From positions 1 to 32,901 of the forward strand of contig JAOPYY010000127.1 of assembly GCA_025964395.1 (NCBI GenBank): DNA of 32,901 nucleotides, given 5' to 3'. This stretch comes from Actinomycetes bacterium (lineage in GTDB: Bacteria; Actinomycetota; Thermoleophilia; Gaiellales; Gaiellaceae). This document shows, piece by piece, positions 15,768 to 23,596 of this stretch. Every line of letters starts with the position of its first letter. The stretch's first letter is position 1. The notes under the pieces are model-generated. The model ran no database searches. It saw only the letters and a program-made list of their open reading frames with translations, and was not told the DNA's origin. The position numbers and the translations under genes are program-made.

Positions 15768-16873
15768 TGCCGGCGGCGCTCGTGGCCGGTGCCCTCGCCG
15801 TGAAGCCCGGCAACGGCGGGAACGCGTGGACGAGGCTCAGCTTCGCGCGCGGCCTCGAGCGGCTCGGCTTCGAGGTCTGCTTCGTCGAGCAGCTCGAGCG
15901 TCCGAGCGCCGAGAGCACCGACTATTTCGACCGGGTCTGCGAGCAGTTCGATCTTCGCGCGGCCCTCATCGGCGAGAACGAGGTGCGCGGCCTCGGCATG
16001 GACGAGCTCGTCGCGTTCGCCGAAGACGCGGACCTCCTCGTGAACATCGGAGGACACCTGACGCTCGAGCCGCTCAAGCGGCCGCCGCGCCGCAAGGTCT
16101 TCGTCGACGACGACCCCGGCTACACCCAGTTCTGGCGCGCGGCAGGCGCGCTCGGCGAGCAGCTCGCGGGTCATGACGCGTGGTTCTCGTTCGGCGCGAA
16201 CGTCGGCCGGCCCGGGTGCACGATTCCTGCGGGCGGCATCGACTGGCGGGCCACCCGGCCGCCGGTCGTGCTCGACGACTGGCCCGTCGCGCGCTCGTCG
16301 GCAGCCGGGCGGTTCACGACCGTGGGGAGCTGGCGCGGCGCGTACGGTCGGGTCGAACACGAGGGCCACCTCTACGGGCAGAAGGCGCACGAGTTTCGCA
16401 AGGTCGCCGCGCTTCCGCTCCGCGCCGCGGCGGAGTTCGAGCTTGCGCTCGACATCCACGAGGCGGACGAGGGTGATCGGGCCGTCCTCGATGCGCAGGG
16501 CTGGAAGCTCGTCGACCCGCGCGAGGTCGCCTTCGACCCGCTCATGTTCCGGGACTACGTCCAGAGCTCGGACGCCGAGTTCTCGGTCGCACAAGGGATC
16601 TACGTGGAGACCCGGAGCGGCTGGTTCAGCGATCGCACCGTCCGCTACCTCTCCTCGGGCAAGCCGGTCCTCGTCCAGGACACCGGCTTCGACGACGTGC
16701 TCCCGGTCGGCGAGGGTCTCCTCTCCTTCCAGACGGCCGACGATGCCGTCGCCGCGGTCGAGGCGATCATGGACGGCTACGAGCGGCACTGCGAGGCGGC
16801 GCGCGCGCTCGCGGAGACGTACTTTGATTCCGACCTCGTGCTGGGCCGGCTTCTCGACGAGGCGGGGGTGTAG
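15767..16873 (+). CDS. Glycosyltransferase of the GWFSDRSACYLA family, paralogue 2
   Basis: 368 aa, a close paralogue of the gene just upstream. The same landmarks appear in order: AGALAVKPGNGGNAWTRLSFARGLERLGFEVCFVEQL, FVDDDPGYTQFW, FTTVGSWRGAYGRVEHEG, HEFRKVAALP, and GWFSDRTVRYLSSGKPVLVQDTGF from residue 285. The two genes probably arose by tandem duplication and now differ mainly in the N-terminal (acceptor-side) half. The start ATG shares its A with the upstream stop (TGATG). The gene ends convergently, five bases from the stop of the antisense glycosidase, with no terminator hairpin between them. Confidence 0.8.
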   Translation: MPAALVAGALAVKPGNGGNAWTRLSFARGLERLGFEVCFVEQLERPSAESTDYFDRVCEQFDLRAALIGENEVRGLGMDELVAFAEDADLLVNIGGHLTLEPLKRPPRRKVFVDDDPGYTQFWRAAGALGEQLAGHDAWFSFGANVGRPGCTIPAGGIDWRATRPPVVLDDWPVARSSAAGRFTTVGSWRGAYGRVEHEGHLYGQKAHEFRKVAALPLRAAAEFELALDIHEADEGDRAVLDAQGWKLVDPREVAFDPLMFRDYVQSSDAEFSVAQGIYVETRSGWFSDRTVRYLSSGKPVLVQDTGFDDVLPVGEGLLSFQTADDAVAAVEAIMDGYERHCEAARALAETYFDSDLVLGRLLDEAGV

Positions 16874-16878
16874 TGCAT

Positions 16879-18141
16879 CTAGCCGTGGGTGCACGGGCTC
16901 GGCCACGCGTGTGGCGCGAGCGAGCGCTCGAGCACTCCGCCGGCGCTCGTTGCGCTCCAGAGCTCGGGCTGGGCGCGCGCGTCCCACGACCAGGCGAGCC
17001 AGCCGGAGAACCCGTTGCCGCAGGACTCCTCGATCCGGCTCCGCAACGCCTGAGCGGCGTTGGCGACCGTCGGGTACGCCGCCCTGAAGGCCCCGAGCTC
17101 GCCCATGAGGAGCGGTTTCCGGGCATCGGCGAAGCCGGCCGCCGCCGCGTACGCCCTCCACGGGAGGCCGAGCCTGGAGTAGGCGTGGACGTCGACGAAG
17201 TCCGCGCGCGAGCGTTCGAGCACGGCGCGCTCGAGCGCCGGCTCGATCGACCGCTGCTCGAGCGGCTGCGCGAAGCCCACGCCGACGAGCGCGGTCGGGT
17301 CGAGGTCGCGGATCGCGCGACTCACGGTGTCGATCCAGTAGACGAGACCGTCGGCGAGCATTCGCGTGCGCTCCGCTGCGCTCGCCAAGCGGTATTGCCG
17401 GCCTGCGGGAGTCGTGAACGTCCCCGCCCGCAGGCTGAGTGGTTGCCGGCTGTGGGCAAAGGTCACCTCGTTCAGGAGCTCGTAGCCGAGCACGGCGCGC
17501 AGGGGAGCACCCCGGCGGGCGAGGTCGCTCACGAGGTCGCTCCAGAACGCCGCACTCGCGCGGACTCCGCCCGCGGTCAGGTAGAAGCGGTTCACGCCGT
17601 CGGTGTGCGATCCCGACTGAGCCTGGAGCAACGCGCCGTAGCGGCCGCGGTCCGGCGGATAGTCGATCGTGAGCATGACCTTGAGATCCGCCGCGGCGGC
17701 ACGGCGGAGGAAGTCGGCGAGATTCGCAACGTAGCCGGCCGACAACTCCCCGGTCTGCGGGTCGATGAGACAGGTGCGAAAGCACGCAGCGTTGAGAAAG
17801 ACGCGAACGACGTCGTAACCGCCCGCACGCATCTGCCGGAGCGCACGCTCGGCCCGCGCCGGCTCATAGCGACCGACGTTGAACGTCGAGTGGTAGACGA
17901 CCAGGCCGGCCGGCGTGCGCTGCACGCCGAGCCGGACGTAGTTCCAGCCGCGGGCGACAAACGGACGGCCGGTGCGCCGGTCGACGAGCTGCCGGCCACG
18001 CGCGACGATCTCGTGCGTGCCGCGGTAGTGGGCCGTTGCGACGGATCCGGGCGAGCCAAAACGGGTCGCGACGAGCGCGACGACCGCCAGCACCGCCACG
18101 AAGATCGTCGCGGCGAGAATGACGAACCTGGTACGCGTCAT
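16879..18141 (-). CDS. Membrane-anchored glycoside hydrolase, GH5-like
   Basis: 420 aa. A single hydrophobic segment at 7-27 after basic residues (MTRTRFVILAATIF...) suggests an uncleaved anchor or a signal peptide, placing the catalytic part outside the membrane. The TIM barrel has the clan A signature: acid/base in YELLNEVTF (N224, E225) and nucleophile in LLMGELGAF (E348), with FVDVHAYS before it and WLAWSWDA after it. It lies on the opposite strand within the glycan cluster. Its start codon is only 17 bases from that of the divergent gene at 18159, so its promoter must lie inside that gene. It could trim the exported glycan (inference). The substrate cannot be read from the sequence. Confidence 0.82.
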   Translation of the reverse strand: MTRTRFVILAATIFVAVLAVVALVATRFGSPGSVATAHYRGTHEIVARGRQLVDRRTGRPFVARGWNYVRLGVQRTPAGLVVYHSTFNVGRYEPARAERALRQMRAGGYDVVRVFLNAACFRTCLIDPQTGELSAGYVANLADFLRRAAAADLKVMLTIDYPPDRGRYGALLQAQSGSHTDGVNRFYLTAGGVRASAAFWSDLVSDLARRGAPLRAVLGYELLNEVTFAHSRQPLSLRAGTFTTPAGRQYRLASAAERTRMLADGLVYWIDTVSRAIRDLDPTALVGVGFAQPLEQRSIEPALERAVLERSRADFVDVHAYSRLGLPWRAYAAAAGFADARKPLLMGELGAFRAAYPTVANAAQALRSRIEESCGNGFSGWLAWSWDARAQPELWSATSAGGVLERSLAPHAWPSPCTHG

Positions 18142-18148
18142 GGCCGCC

Positions 18149-18153
18149 GGAGG
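18149..18153 (+). promoter_or_regulatory. Ribosome-binding site deciding the TTG start at 18159
   Basis: GGAGG five bases before TTG 18159. It lies inside the 17-base gap between two divergent start codons and supports TTG over later starts. Confidence 0.7.
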
Positions 18154-18158
18154 TCACC

Positions 18159-19268
18159 TTGAGGGTGCTGGTCGCCGGAATGCTCGCCGGCGATCCCGGG
18201 CAGGGGGGTGCGACCTGGGCGGTGCTCCAGTACGCGCTCGGCCTCCGGCGGCTCGGGCACGACGTCTGGTTTGTCGAGCCAGTCGACGCCCTCACACGCG
18301 AGCGGGCGGCGTACTTCGGCGCGGTCACGCGCGCGTTCGGCTTGGCCGGACGGGCGGCGCTCCTCATTGACGGGACGCAGGAGACGGTGGGCGTCCCGTA
18401 CAGAGCCCTGCGATCCGCATCCGGCAGCGCCGATCTCCTCCTGAACCTCTCCGGGATCCTCCGCGACGAGAGCTTGCTCGAGGCGATTCCCGTGCGCGTC
18501 TACGTCGATCTGGACCCAGCCTTCAACCAGCTGTGGCACGAGGTCGAGGGTATCGATCGAGGCTTCGACGGCCACACGCGCCACGTGACCGTCGGCCTCG
18601 AGCTCGGCCGGGCGGATTGCCCGGTCCCTACGGCAGGCCTCGAGTGGATACCGACCTTGCCGCCGGTCGTGCTCGCCCACTGGCCCGTCGGCACGACCGT
18701 CCACCACGACGGCTTCACCACCGTCGGCAACTGGCGCGGCTACGGCTCGATCGCCTACGACGGCCACCACTATGGACAGCGCGCGCACTCCTTCCGCGAG
18801 CTCCTCGAGCTGCCCGTGCGCTGCGAGGAGCGCTTCCTGCCCGCCCTTGCGATCGACACCGGCGAGGAGCGCGACCTCGCTGCGCTCGACGAACACCGGT
18901 GGAACCTCCTCGACCCGGCATCTGTCGCCGGCGACCCGGGCACGTATCGACGCTTTCTCCGCGGCTCGAAAGCAGAGCTCGGTGTCGCGAAGAGCGGCTA
19001 CGTCCTCTCACGCTGCGGTTGGTTCAGCGACAGGAGCGCCTGCTACCTCGCCGCAGGCCGGCCGGTGGTCGCCCAGGACACCGGCTGGTCCCGCCGCCTA
19101 CCGACCGGCGAGGGACTGTTCGCCTACTCGACGGTCGACGACGCGCTCGGCGCGATCGAGACAATTCGGGCCGATTATCGGCGGCACGGGCGCAGAGCGC
19201 GCGAGCTCGCCGAAGAGCTGTTCGACTCCGACCGCGTTCTCACGCGACTTCTCGAGGCAGTCGCGTGA
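18159..19268 (+). CDS. Glycosyltransferase of the GWFSDRSACYLA family, paralogue 3
   Basis: 369 aa, the third stand-alone member of the family. It begins LRVLVAGMLAGDPGQGGATWAVLQYALGLRRLGHDVWFVEP, has FTTVGNWRGYGSIAYDG mid-protein, and has GWFSDRSACYLAAGRPVVAQDTG from residue 287. The start is TTG, supported by GGAGG at 18149-18153 and by alignment with the two paralogues. Its last four bases overlap the kinase gene as GTGA. Because the antisense glycosidase separates it from the upstream run, it probably heads a second transcription unit with the kinase and the deacetylase; its promoter would lie within the glycosidase gene. Confidence 0.8.
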   Translation: MRVLVAGMLAGDPGQGGATWAVLQYALGLRRLGHDVWFVEPVDALTRERAAYFGAVTRAFGLAGRAALLIDGTQETVGVPYRALRSASGSADLLLNLSGILRDESLLEAIPVRVYVDLDPAFNQLWHEVEGIDRGFDGHTRHVTVGLELGRADCPVPTAGLEWIPTLPPVVLAHWPVGTTVHHDGFTTVGNWRGYGSIAYDGHHYGQRAHSFRELLELPVRCEERFLPALAIDTGEERDLAALDEHRWNLLDPASVAGDPGTYRRFLRGSKAELGVAKSGYVLSRCGWFSDRSACYLAAGRPVVAQDTGWSRRLPTGEGLFAYSTVDDALGAIETIRADYRRHGRRARELAEELFDSDRVLTRLLEAVA

Positions 19269-20125
19269 CGGCGGCCGAGCTCACGCGCGTGCTCGGTCGG
19301 CAGGTGACGACGGTCGAGCGCAGCCCGTCGCCGTACCGGACGAGCTTTCCGCTCGAGGAGCTCCGGGTCGAGCTCGCGGACGGGACGAGGCTCCAGCTCG
19401 TGCGCAAGGATCTCCGCCGAAGCGCACTTGGCGCGATCGCCCACCGCGTGAAGCCCGAGTTCCTCCACGATCCAGGACGGGAGATCGAGGCGTACCGGCT
19501 GCTCGCCGGCCGGCGGCTCGGCACACCCGCCTACTACGGAGCAGGGCGAGGCTGGATCCTGCTCGAGAAAGTGCCGGGGGTAGAGCTCGCCCAGGTCGGC
19601 GAGCTCGAAGCTTGGCGGCGCGCAGCGCGGTGGCTCGCCCGCCTGCACGCGACGTTCGCGGTGACGCCGCCGTCCTCTCGGCTCCTGCTCGACCACGACG
19701 CTGCCTACTACCGGCTCTGGCCGCAGCGCGCTGCCGCTCGAGCGCCGGAGGTCTCGTGGATCGCCGCCCGGTACGAGCCGGTGGTCGAGCGGCTCGTCGC
19801 GCTGCCGAAGACGCTGATCCACGGCGAGTTCTACGCCTCGAACATCCTCGTGGCAGGCGAGCGGGTGGCGCCCGTCGACTGGGAGATGGCAGCCGTCGGA
19901 GCCGGTCTCGTCGACCTCGCGGCGCTCGTTACCGGTTGGACCGGGGAGGAGCGGGCCGCGATCCTCGCCGCATACTCGGGCGTCGACGACTTGGCGCTGG
20001 CCGCCTGCCGGTTACATCTGGCCCTCCAGTGGCTCGGGTGGTCGGCTGACTGGACGCCTCCGCCGGCGCAGGCGTACGACTGGCTCGGCGAGGTCCGCGA
20101 AACGGCAGAACGGCTCGGGCTGTGA
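19265..20125 (+). CDS. Aminoglycoside-phosphotransferase-like kinase
   Basis: 286 aa with the APH/choline-kinase fold. The catalytic loop reads LIHGEFYASNIL (H186-N193), with glutamate where the family normally has the catalytic aspartate (HGD...N). PVDWEMA supplies the metal-binding aspartate (D205). LIPxxG-like nucleotide-loop features are not clear. Family members phosphorylate small molecules such as antibiotics, choline, sugars or homoserine. Here, coupled by GTGA overlaps to a glycosyltransferase upstream and a deacetylase downstream, a sugar or glycan-precursor substrate is more likely than resistance (inference). The HGE variant occurs in other APH-like proteins, so activity cannot be excluded. 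Confidence 0.75.
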   Translation: MTAAELTRVLGRQVTTVERSPSPYRTSFPLEELRVELADGTRLQLVRKDLRRSALGAIAHRVKPEFLHDPGREIEAYRLLAGRRLGTPAYYGAGRGWILLEKVPGVELAQVGELEAWRRAARWLARLHATFAVTPPSSRLLLDHDAAYYRLWPQRAAARAPEVSWIAARYEPVVERLVALPKTLIHGEFYASNILVAGERVAPVDWEMAAVGAGLVDLAALVTGWTGEERAAILAAYSGVDDLALAACRLHLALQWLGWSADWTPPPAQAYDWLGEVRETAERLGL

Positions 20126-20811
20126 CGGAGCGGCTGCTCATCGTCAATGCCGACGACTTCGGTCGCAGCACGTGCATCAACCGCGGGGTGATCGAAGCGC
20201 ACGAACGCGGCATCGTCACGAGCGCGAGCTTGATGGTGCGCTGGCCCGCCTCGGAGGAGGCGGCGGCGTACGCACGGGCCAACACCGGGCTGTCGCTCGG
20301 TCTCCACTTCGACATCGGCGAGTGGGCATACCGCGAGGACGGCTGGGTCCAGCTCTACGGCGTCGAGGGCGATCTTCAGGCTGAGGTCGCTCGGCAATTG
20401 GCGCGGTTCCGCACGCTCGCGGGCCGCGATCCGACGCACCTCGACTCACATCAGCACGTGCATCGCGAAGAGCCGTTGCGCTCGATCATGCTCGGCCTCG
20501 CCCGGGAACTCCGAGTCCCGCTTCGCGAGTTCTCCGAGCAGGTGCGCTACTGCGGCGACTTCTTCGGGCAGGCGGCGAAGGGTCGACCCTATCCGGAGGG
20601 AATCACGGTCGACCGGCTGCTCCGCATCGTGGCCTCGCTTCGATCCGGCGTCACCGAGCTCGGGTGTCATCCCGGCCTGGACGGCGACCTCGAGTCGGGC
20701 TACCGCGACGAGCGTCCACGCGAGGTCGAGGCTCTCTGTGACCCACGCATCCCCATCACGCTCGGGAGCGAGCGCGTCGAGCTCCGCTCGTTCGCCTCGC
20801 TCCCGAACTGA
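20122..20811 (+). CDS. ChbG/YdjC-type carbohydrate deacetylase
   Basis: 229 aa. The metal site of the YdjC/ChbG family is complete to the eye: NADDFG (D11, D12), LGLHFDIG (H62) and HLDSHQHVH (H106, D108, H110). ChbG removes an acetyl group from acetylated amino sugars such as diacetylchitobiose. The protein is slightly shorter than E. coli ChbG (about 250 aa). GTG 20122 overlaps the kinase stop as GTGA. It probably removes N-acetyl groups from a glycan intermediate or recycled oligosaccharide (inference). It ends six bases from the convergent APS kinase stop codon. Confidence 0.85.
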   Translation: MTERLLIVNADDFGRSTCINRGVIEAHERGIVTSASLMVRWPASEEAAAYARANTGLSLGLHFDIGEWAYREDGWVQLYGVEGDLQAEVARQLARFRTLAGRDPTHLDSHQHVHREEPLRSIMLGLARELRVPLREFSEQVRYCGDFFGQAAKGRPYPEGITVDRLLRIVASLRSGVTELGCHPGLDGDLESGYRDERPREVEALCDPRIPITLGSERVELRSFASLPN

Positions 20812-20817
20812 GAGAAT

Positions 20818-21360
20818 TCATCCCGGAGCGCGAACAAGATTCAACTCCTCGAGACGAGCAAGCACGGTGGTGGCCGACTCCATCGGTGTCGTGCCGCTCG
20901 TGTCGAGTCGCAGCTCTGGCGCACGCGGCTCCTCGTACGGCGCCGAGACGCCCGTGAAGTTTGCGAGCTCCCCCGCAAAGGCGCGCACGTAAAGGCCCTT
21001 CGGATCTCTGCGTGCACATTCCTCCAGCGGAGTCGCAACGTGCACTTCGACAAACGATGCGTGGATCTCGACGAGCGAGCGCGCATAGCGGCGACCCTCC
21101 TCGTAAGGAGAGATCGCCGATACGACGACTGCTACACCGGCACGCGAGAGCCGCGAGGCGACCCAGCCGATATGCGCGATGTTCGTGTCGCGGTCCCGCT
21201 TTGAGTAGCCGAGCCCTTTCGAGAAGTGGGTTCGCATGACGTCGCCGTCCAGCACATCGACGACGCAACCGCGATTCTCGAGCTGGGGCGCGACGATCTC
21301 GCCGATCGTCGTCTTGCCGGCCGCGGGGAGGCCGGTGAACCAGAGCACGAATCCGCACAT
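20818..21360 (-). CDS. cysC: Adenylylsulfate (APS) kinase
   Basis: 180 aa. It phosphorylates APS to PAPS, the sulfate donor. Walker A is TGLPAAGKTT (9-18); the family block DGDVMRTHFSKGLGYSKRDRD is followed by NIAHIGWVA, and ISPYEEGRRYARSL and DPKGLYVRAFAGELANFTG are typical of CysC. The length is near the usual 175-200. No sulfate adenylyltransferase gene (cysD/cysN or sat) is in the window, so APS must come from elsewhere. The location next to a glycan cluster with a sulfotransferase suggests a dedicated PAPS supply (inference). It is downstream of the histidine kinase on the same strand, with 41 bases between, and may share its transcript. The start has GGGGGG close upstream. Confidence 0.93.
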   Translation of the reverse strand: MCGFVLWFTGLPAAGKTTIGEIVAPQLENRGCVVDVLDGDVMRTHFSKGLGYSKRDRDTNIAHIGWVASRLSRAGVAVVVSAISPYEEGRRYARSLVEIHASFVEVHVATPLEECARRDPKGLYVRAFAGELANFTGVSAPYEEPRAPELRLDTSGTTPMESATTVLARLEELNLVRAPG

Positions 21361-21401
21361 CGGCCCCCCGACAGTAACGCAGGAAATCGGGGGCCAAGCC
21401 T

Positions 21402-22775
21402 CTACGTGCGCAAGGCGACTTCGAGCGCGGTGCCCGAGCCCGGCGTTGAGCGAAGTGTGAGCGTTCCGCCGATCGACGCAGCGCGCTCGCGCATGTTGCG
21501 CAGGCCCTGGCCGGCTCCGCCTTCGACCTGCTCGAACCCGGCACCGTCGTCGCGGATGAGCACGTATCGGTCGCCGACGCGCTCGCCGATTTGAACCCAC
21601 GCGTGCATCGCGCCGGCGTGCTTGCGCACGTTCGCGAGGCCCTCCTGCACGATCCGGAACACCTCGATCTGCTCGTCGGGCCCGAGCACGATCGCCGAGT
21701 CGATTTCGAGCTCGACCTCGAGCGCGCCGTCGGCCGTCAAGAAGTCGACGTACCGGCGGAGGCCCGCGTCGAACGGCGAACGGCCTGCCGCCGACGACAG
21801 CGCGAGGATCGCGTAGCGCGCTTCCTGCTGAGCGGCGAGCGCAGCTGCCTTCAGCTGCGGAATCGTCACGGCCGGGTCGGCGCCCGCTTCCAGCATCGAC
21901 GCATGCGTCGAGACCGCGAAGAGGTACTGCGCGAGGCCGTCGTGGATCTCGCGCGCGACGCGCGCTCGCTCCTCCGCCACCGCGCGACCGAACTCCGAGC
22001 CGCGAATCGCGCGCCAGATGCCGACCAGCAGCACGCCGTAGGCGAGCAGCCGCAGATAGTCGCCTTGCGACACATCGCCGGCGCGCACGAGCGGCGTGAA
22101 CATGAAGTGCAGTGCCGCGAACAGCATCAGCGTCGAGCCGAGTGCGAGCCAGTAGTCGAGGTCCTCGCCCTTCAGGCGGAAGCGGTTGCTGAAGCCGACG
22201 ACGGCGAGCAGGAACAACATCGCCTGCGCGGCGAGCGCGCCGTTCAGCGAGGCGGGCACCGTCCGGTCGAACGCCGGGTCGAGGTTCGGGAGCGCGACAC
22301 CGAGCGAGCGCGAGAGGCCCCACACCGTGATCAGCGTCGCGACACAGATCACGAGCCCGTTGCCGAGGGATGCGCGGCGATGCTTTGCGCGGCCCCTGGC
22401 GAATGGCGCCGCCGCGATCAGGCCCCAGCCGATCATCCGGCCGATGATCGCGGCCCAGAGCTCGGTGTGGCTGCCGGCCGTGTGCGAGATCGCCGGGACG
22501 AGGGTGAAGAAGAGCCACGAGAGGGACGTCACCGAGAAGCCGCAACAAAGAAAGAGGTCGTAGCGGCGGCCCTCGACGGCGAACCTCGTGGCGGTCAGGA
22601 TCGCCACGAGCGCGCCCGCGAGCATGAACAGCGTCGCGAGGACGATCTTCAGCTCGGGCAACGAATAGGGTGCCCGCAGCGTCGGGAAGCGGAGGAACAG
22701 GGCCAGGGTCGCGCCGAGCAGGCCAAAGAGGAGGACCTGGCCCCAGAGGAAACCTTCAAAGCGATCGTGCTGCAT
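21402..22775 (-). CDS. Sensor histidine kinase, multi-TM, HisKA_3 type
   Basis: 457 aa. About eight hydrophobic segments fill residues 8-245 (for example LLFGLLGATLALFLRF, LATLFMLAGALVAILTA, LLAYGVLLVGIW), forming a membrane sensor without a large outer domain. Residues about 268-335 are the HisKA_3 dimerisation region with REIHDGLAQYLFAVSTH (phospho-acceptor H278). The ATPase domain follows with NVRKHAG, DDGAGF and GQGLRNMRERA. It should autophosphorylate and pass phosphate to the NarL-type regulator encoded divergently, 32 bases away. I chose ATG 22775 because the first TM segment follows within ten residues; upstream frame sequence is Arg-rich and unlike protein. The signal is unknown; integral multi-TM sensors often read membrane state. 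Confidence 0.9.
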   Translation of the reverse strand: MQHDRFEGFLWGQVLLFGLLGATLALFLRFPTLRAPYSLPELKIVLATLFMLAGALVAILTATRFAVEGRRYDLFLCCGFSVTSLSWLFFTLVPAISHTAGSHTELWAAIIGRMIGWGLIAAAPFARGRAKHRRASLGNGLVICVATLITVWGLSRSLGVALPNLDPAFDRTVPASLNGALAAQAMLFLLAVVGFSNRFRLKGEDLDYWLALGSTLMLFAALHFMFTPLVRAGDVSQGDYLRLLAYGVLLVGIWRAIRGSEFGRAVAEERARVAREIHDGLAQYLFAVSTHASMLEAGADPAVTIPQLKAAALAAQQEARYAILALSSAAGRSPFDAGLRRYVDFLTADGALEVELEIDSAIVLGPDEQIEVFRIVQEGLANVRKHAGAMHAWVQIGERVGDRYVLIRDDGAGFEQVEGGAGQGLRNMRERAASIGGTLTLRSTPGSGTALEVALRT

Positions 22776-22807
22776 TTCCGGCCTTATCGGCAGAATCGAG
22801 CCAACGC

Positions 22808-23452
22808 ATGACCGAACGGATCCTGATCGTCGACGACCACCCCCTGACCCGGGACGCCCTCGCCGGGCTTTTGGCCCAGAACGGCTTCGACGTCGTCGGC
22901 CAGGCAGGGAGCGGCGAGGAGGCGATCGCCAAGGCGGGCGAGCTTCAGCCCGACCTCGTGCTGCTCGATCTCTCGATGCCGGAGATGGACGGCCTGACCG
23001 CCCTGCCGCGCGTGCGCGAGGCGGCGCCCGAGGCCGAGGTGGTCGTCCTGACCGCGTCGGAGGACGAGCACAACCTGCTCGGCGCGATTCGCAGCGGCGC
23101 CGCCGGCTACCTGCTGAAGAGCGAGCCGCCCGAGCGGATCGTCGCGTTCCTCCGCGGCGTCGCCCAGGGCGAGGCGGCGCTCTCCGGCCCGATCGCGCGC
23201 CGGCTGCTCGACCAGGTGCGTGAGGGAGGCGGGCGGAGCATGATCGTCCCCGAGTCGATCGCGCAGGCGCTGAGCGCACGCGAGCTCGAGGTGCTGCTGC
23301 TCCTCGACCGCCACCTCGGCACCGATGAGATTGCAACGCGCCTCTTCATCTCGGAGCACACCGTGCGCTCGCACGTGAAGAGCCTGCTCGGGAAGCTCGG
23401 CGTCTCGTCGCGCCGCGAGGCGCTCGATCGCCTCGAGCGAGCACGCTCGTAA
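22808..23452 (+). CDS. Response regulator, NarL/FixJ type (LuxR HTH)
   Basis: 214 aa. The receiver domain (1-120) has the acidic pair D9/D10 in VDDHP, phospho-acceptor D54 in VLLDLSMPEMDG, T82 and K104 (YLLKS). The C-terminal LuxR-type helix-turn-helix is LSARELEVLLLLDRHLGTDEIATRLFISEHTVRSHVKSLLGKLGV. It is divergent from its probable partner kinase; both promoters must share or flank the 32-base gap, which allows one binding site to control both genes. The targets may include the neighbouring glycan cluster or the ABC permease, but this is a guess from position. Confidence 0.93.
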   Translation: MTERILIVDDHPLTRDALAGLLAQNGFDVVGQAGSGEEAIAKAGELQPDLVLLDLSMPEMDGLTALPRVREAAPEAEVVVLTASEDEHNLLGAIRSGAAGYLLKSEPPERIVAFLRGVAQGEAALSGPIARRLLDQVREGGGRSMIVPESIAQALSARELEVLLLLDRHLGTDEIATRLFISEHTVRSHVKSLLGKLGVSSRREALDRLERARS

Positions 23453-23454
23453 CC

Positions 23455-23544
23455 TCACCCACGGTGGGGGAGTCGATTCCCCAATAGCGCGTGTCCAGCA
23501 GGACCCGCCGCCACCGATAGTGGTAGGGCGTTACCGAACAGCAT
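23455..23544 (-). other. Possible 29-codon ORF with a purine-rich upstream stretch; coding status unclear
   Basis: The minus strand carries AGAAGGAAGGAGG immediately before an ATG at 23544, followed by 29 codons (MLFGNALPLSVAAGPAGHALL...) to a stop. The ribosome site is too close to this ATG to be normal. The segment lies between the convergent regulator and deacetylase genes (23453-23596), a stretch with no other gene. I do not recognise the peptide; it may be chance. Confidence 0.15.
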
Positions 23545-23565
23545 CCTCCTTCCTTCTGCGGCACT

Positions 23566-23588
23566 CGGTCGGCTCCCTGAGCCGGCCG
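23566..23588. terminator. Hairpin between convergent genes, probable terminator
   Basis: CGGTCGGCTC / GAGCCGGCCG, about ten paired bases (one G-T) with a three-base loop, followed on the plus strand by TTTGCG. It sits between the response-regulator stop (23452) and the amidohydrolase stop (23597). The T run is poor, so the strength is uncertain. Confidence 0.45.
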
Positions 23589-23596
23589 TTTGCGCG

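Noticed and set aside
19265-20125. Antibiotic resistance determinant
   Set aside because: The APH fold alone does not show resistance; the HGE loop and the coupling to glycan genes point elsewhere.
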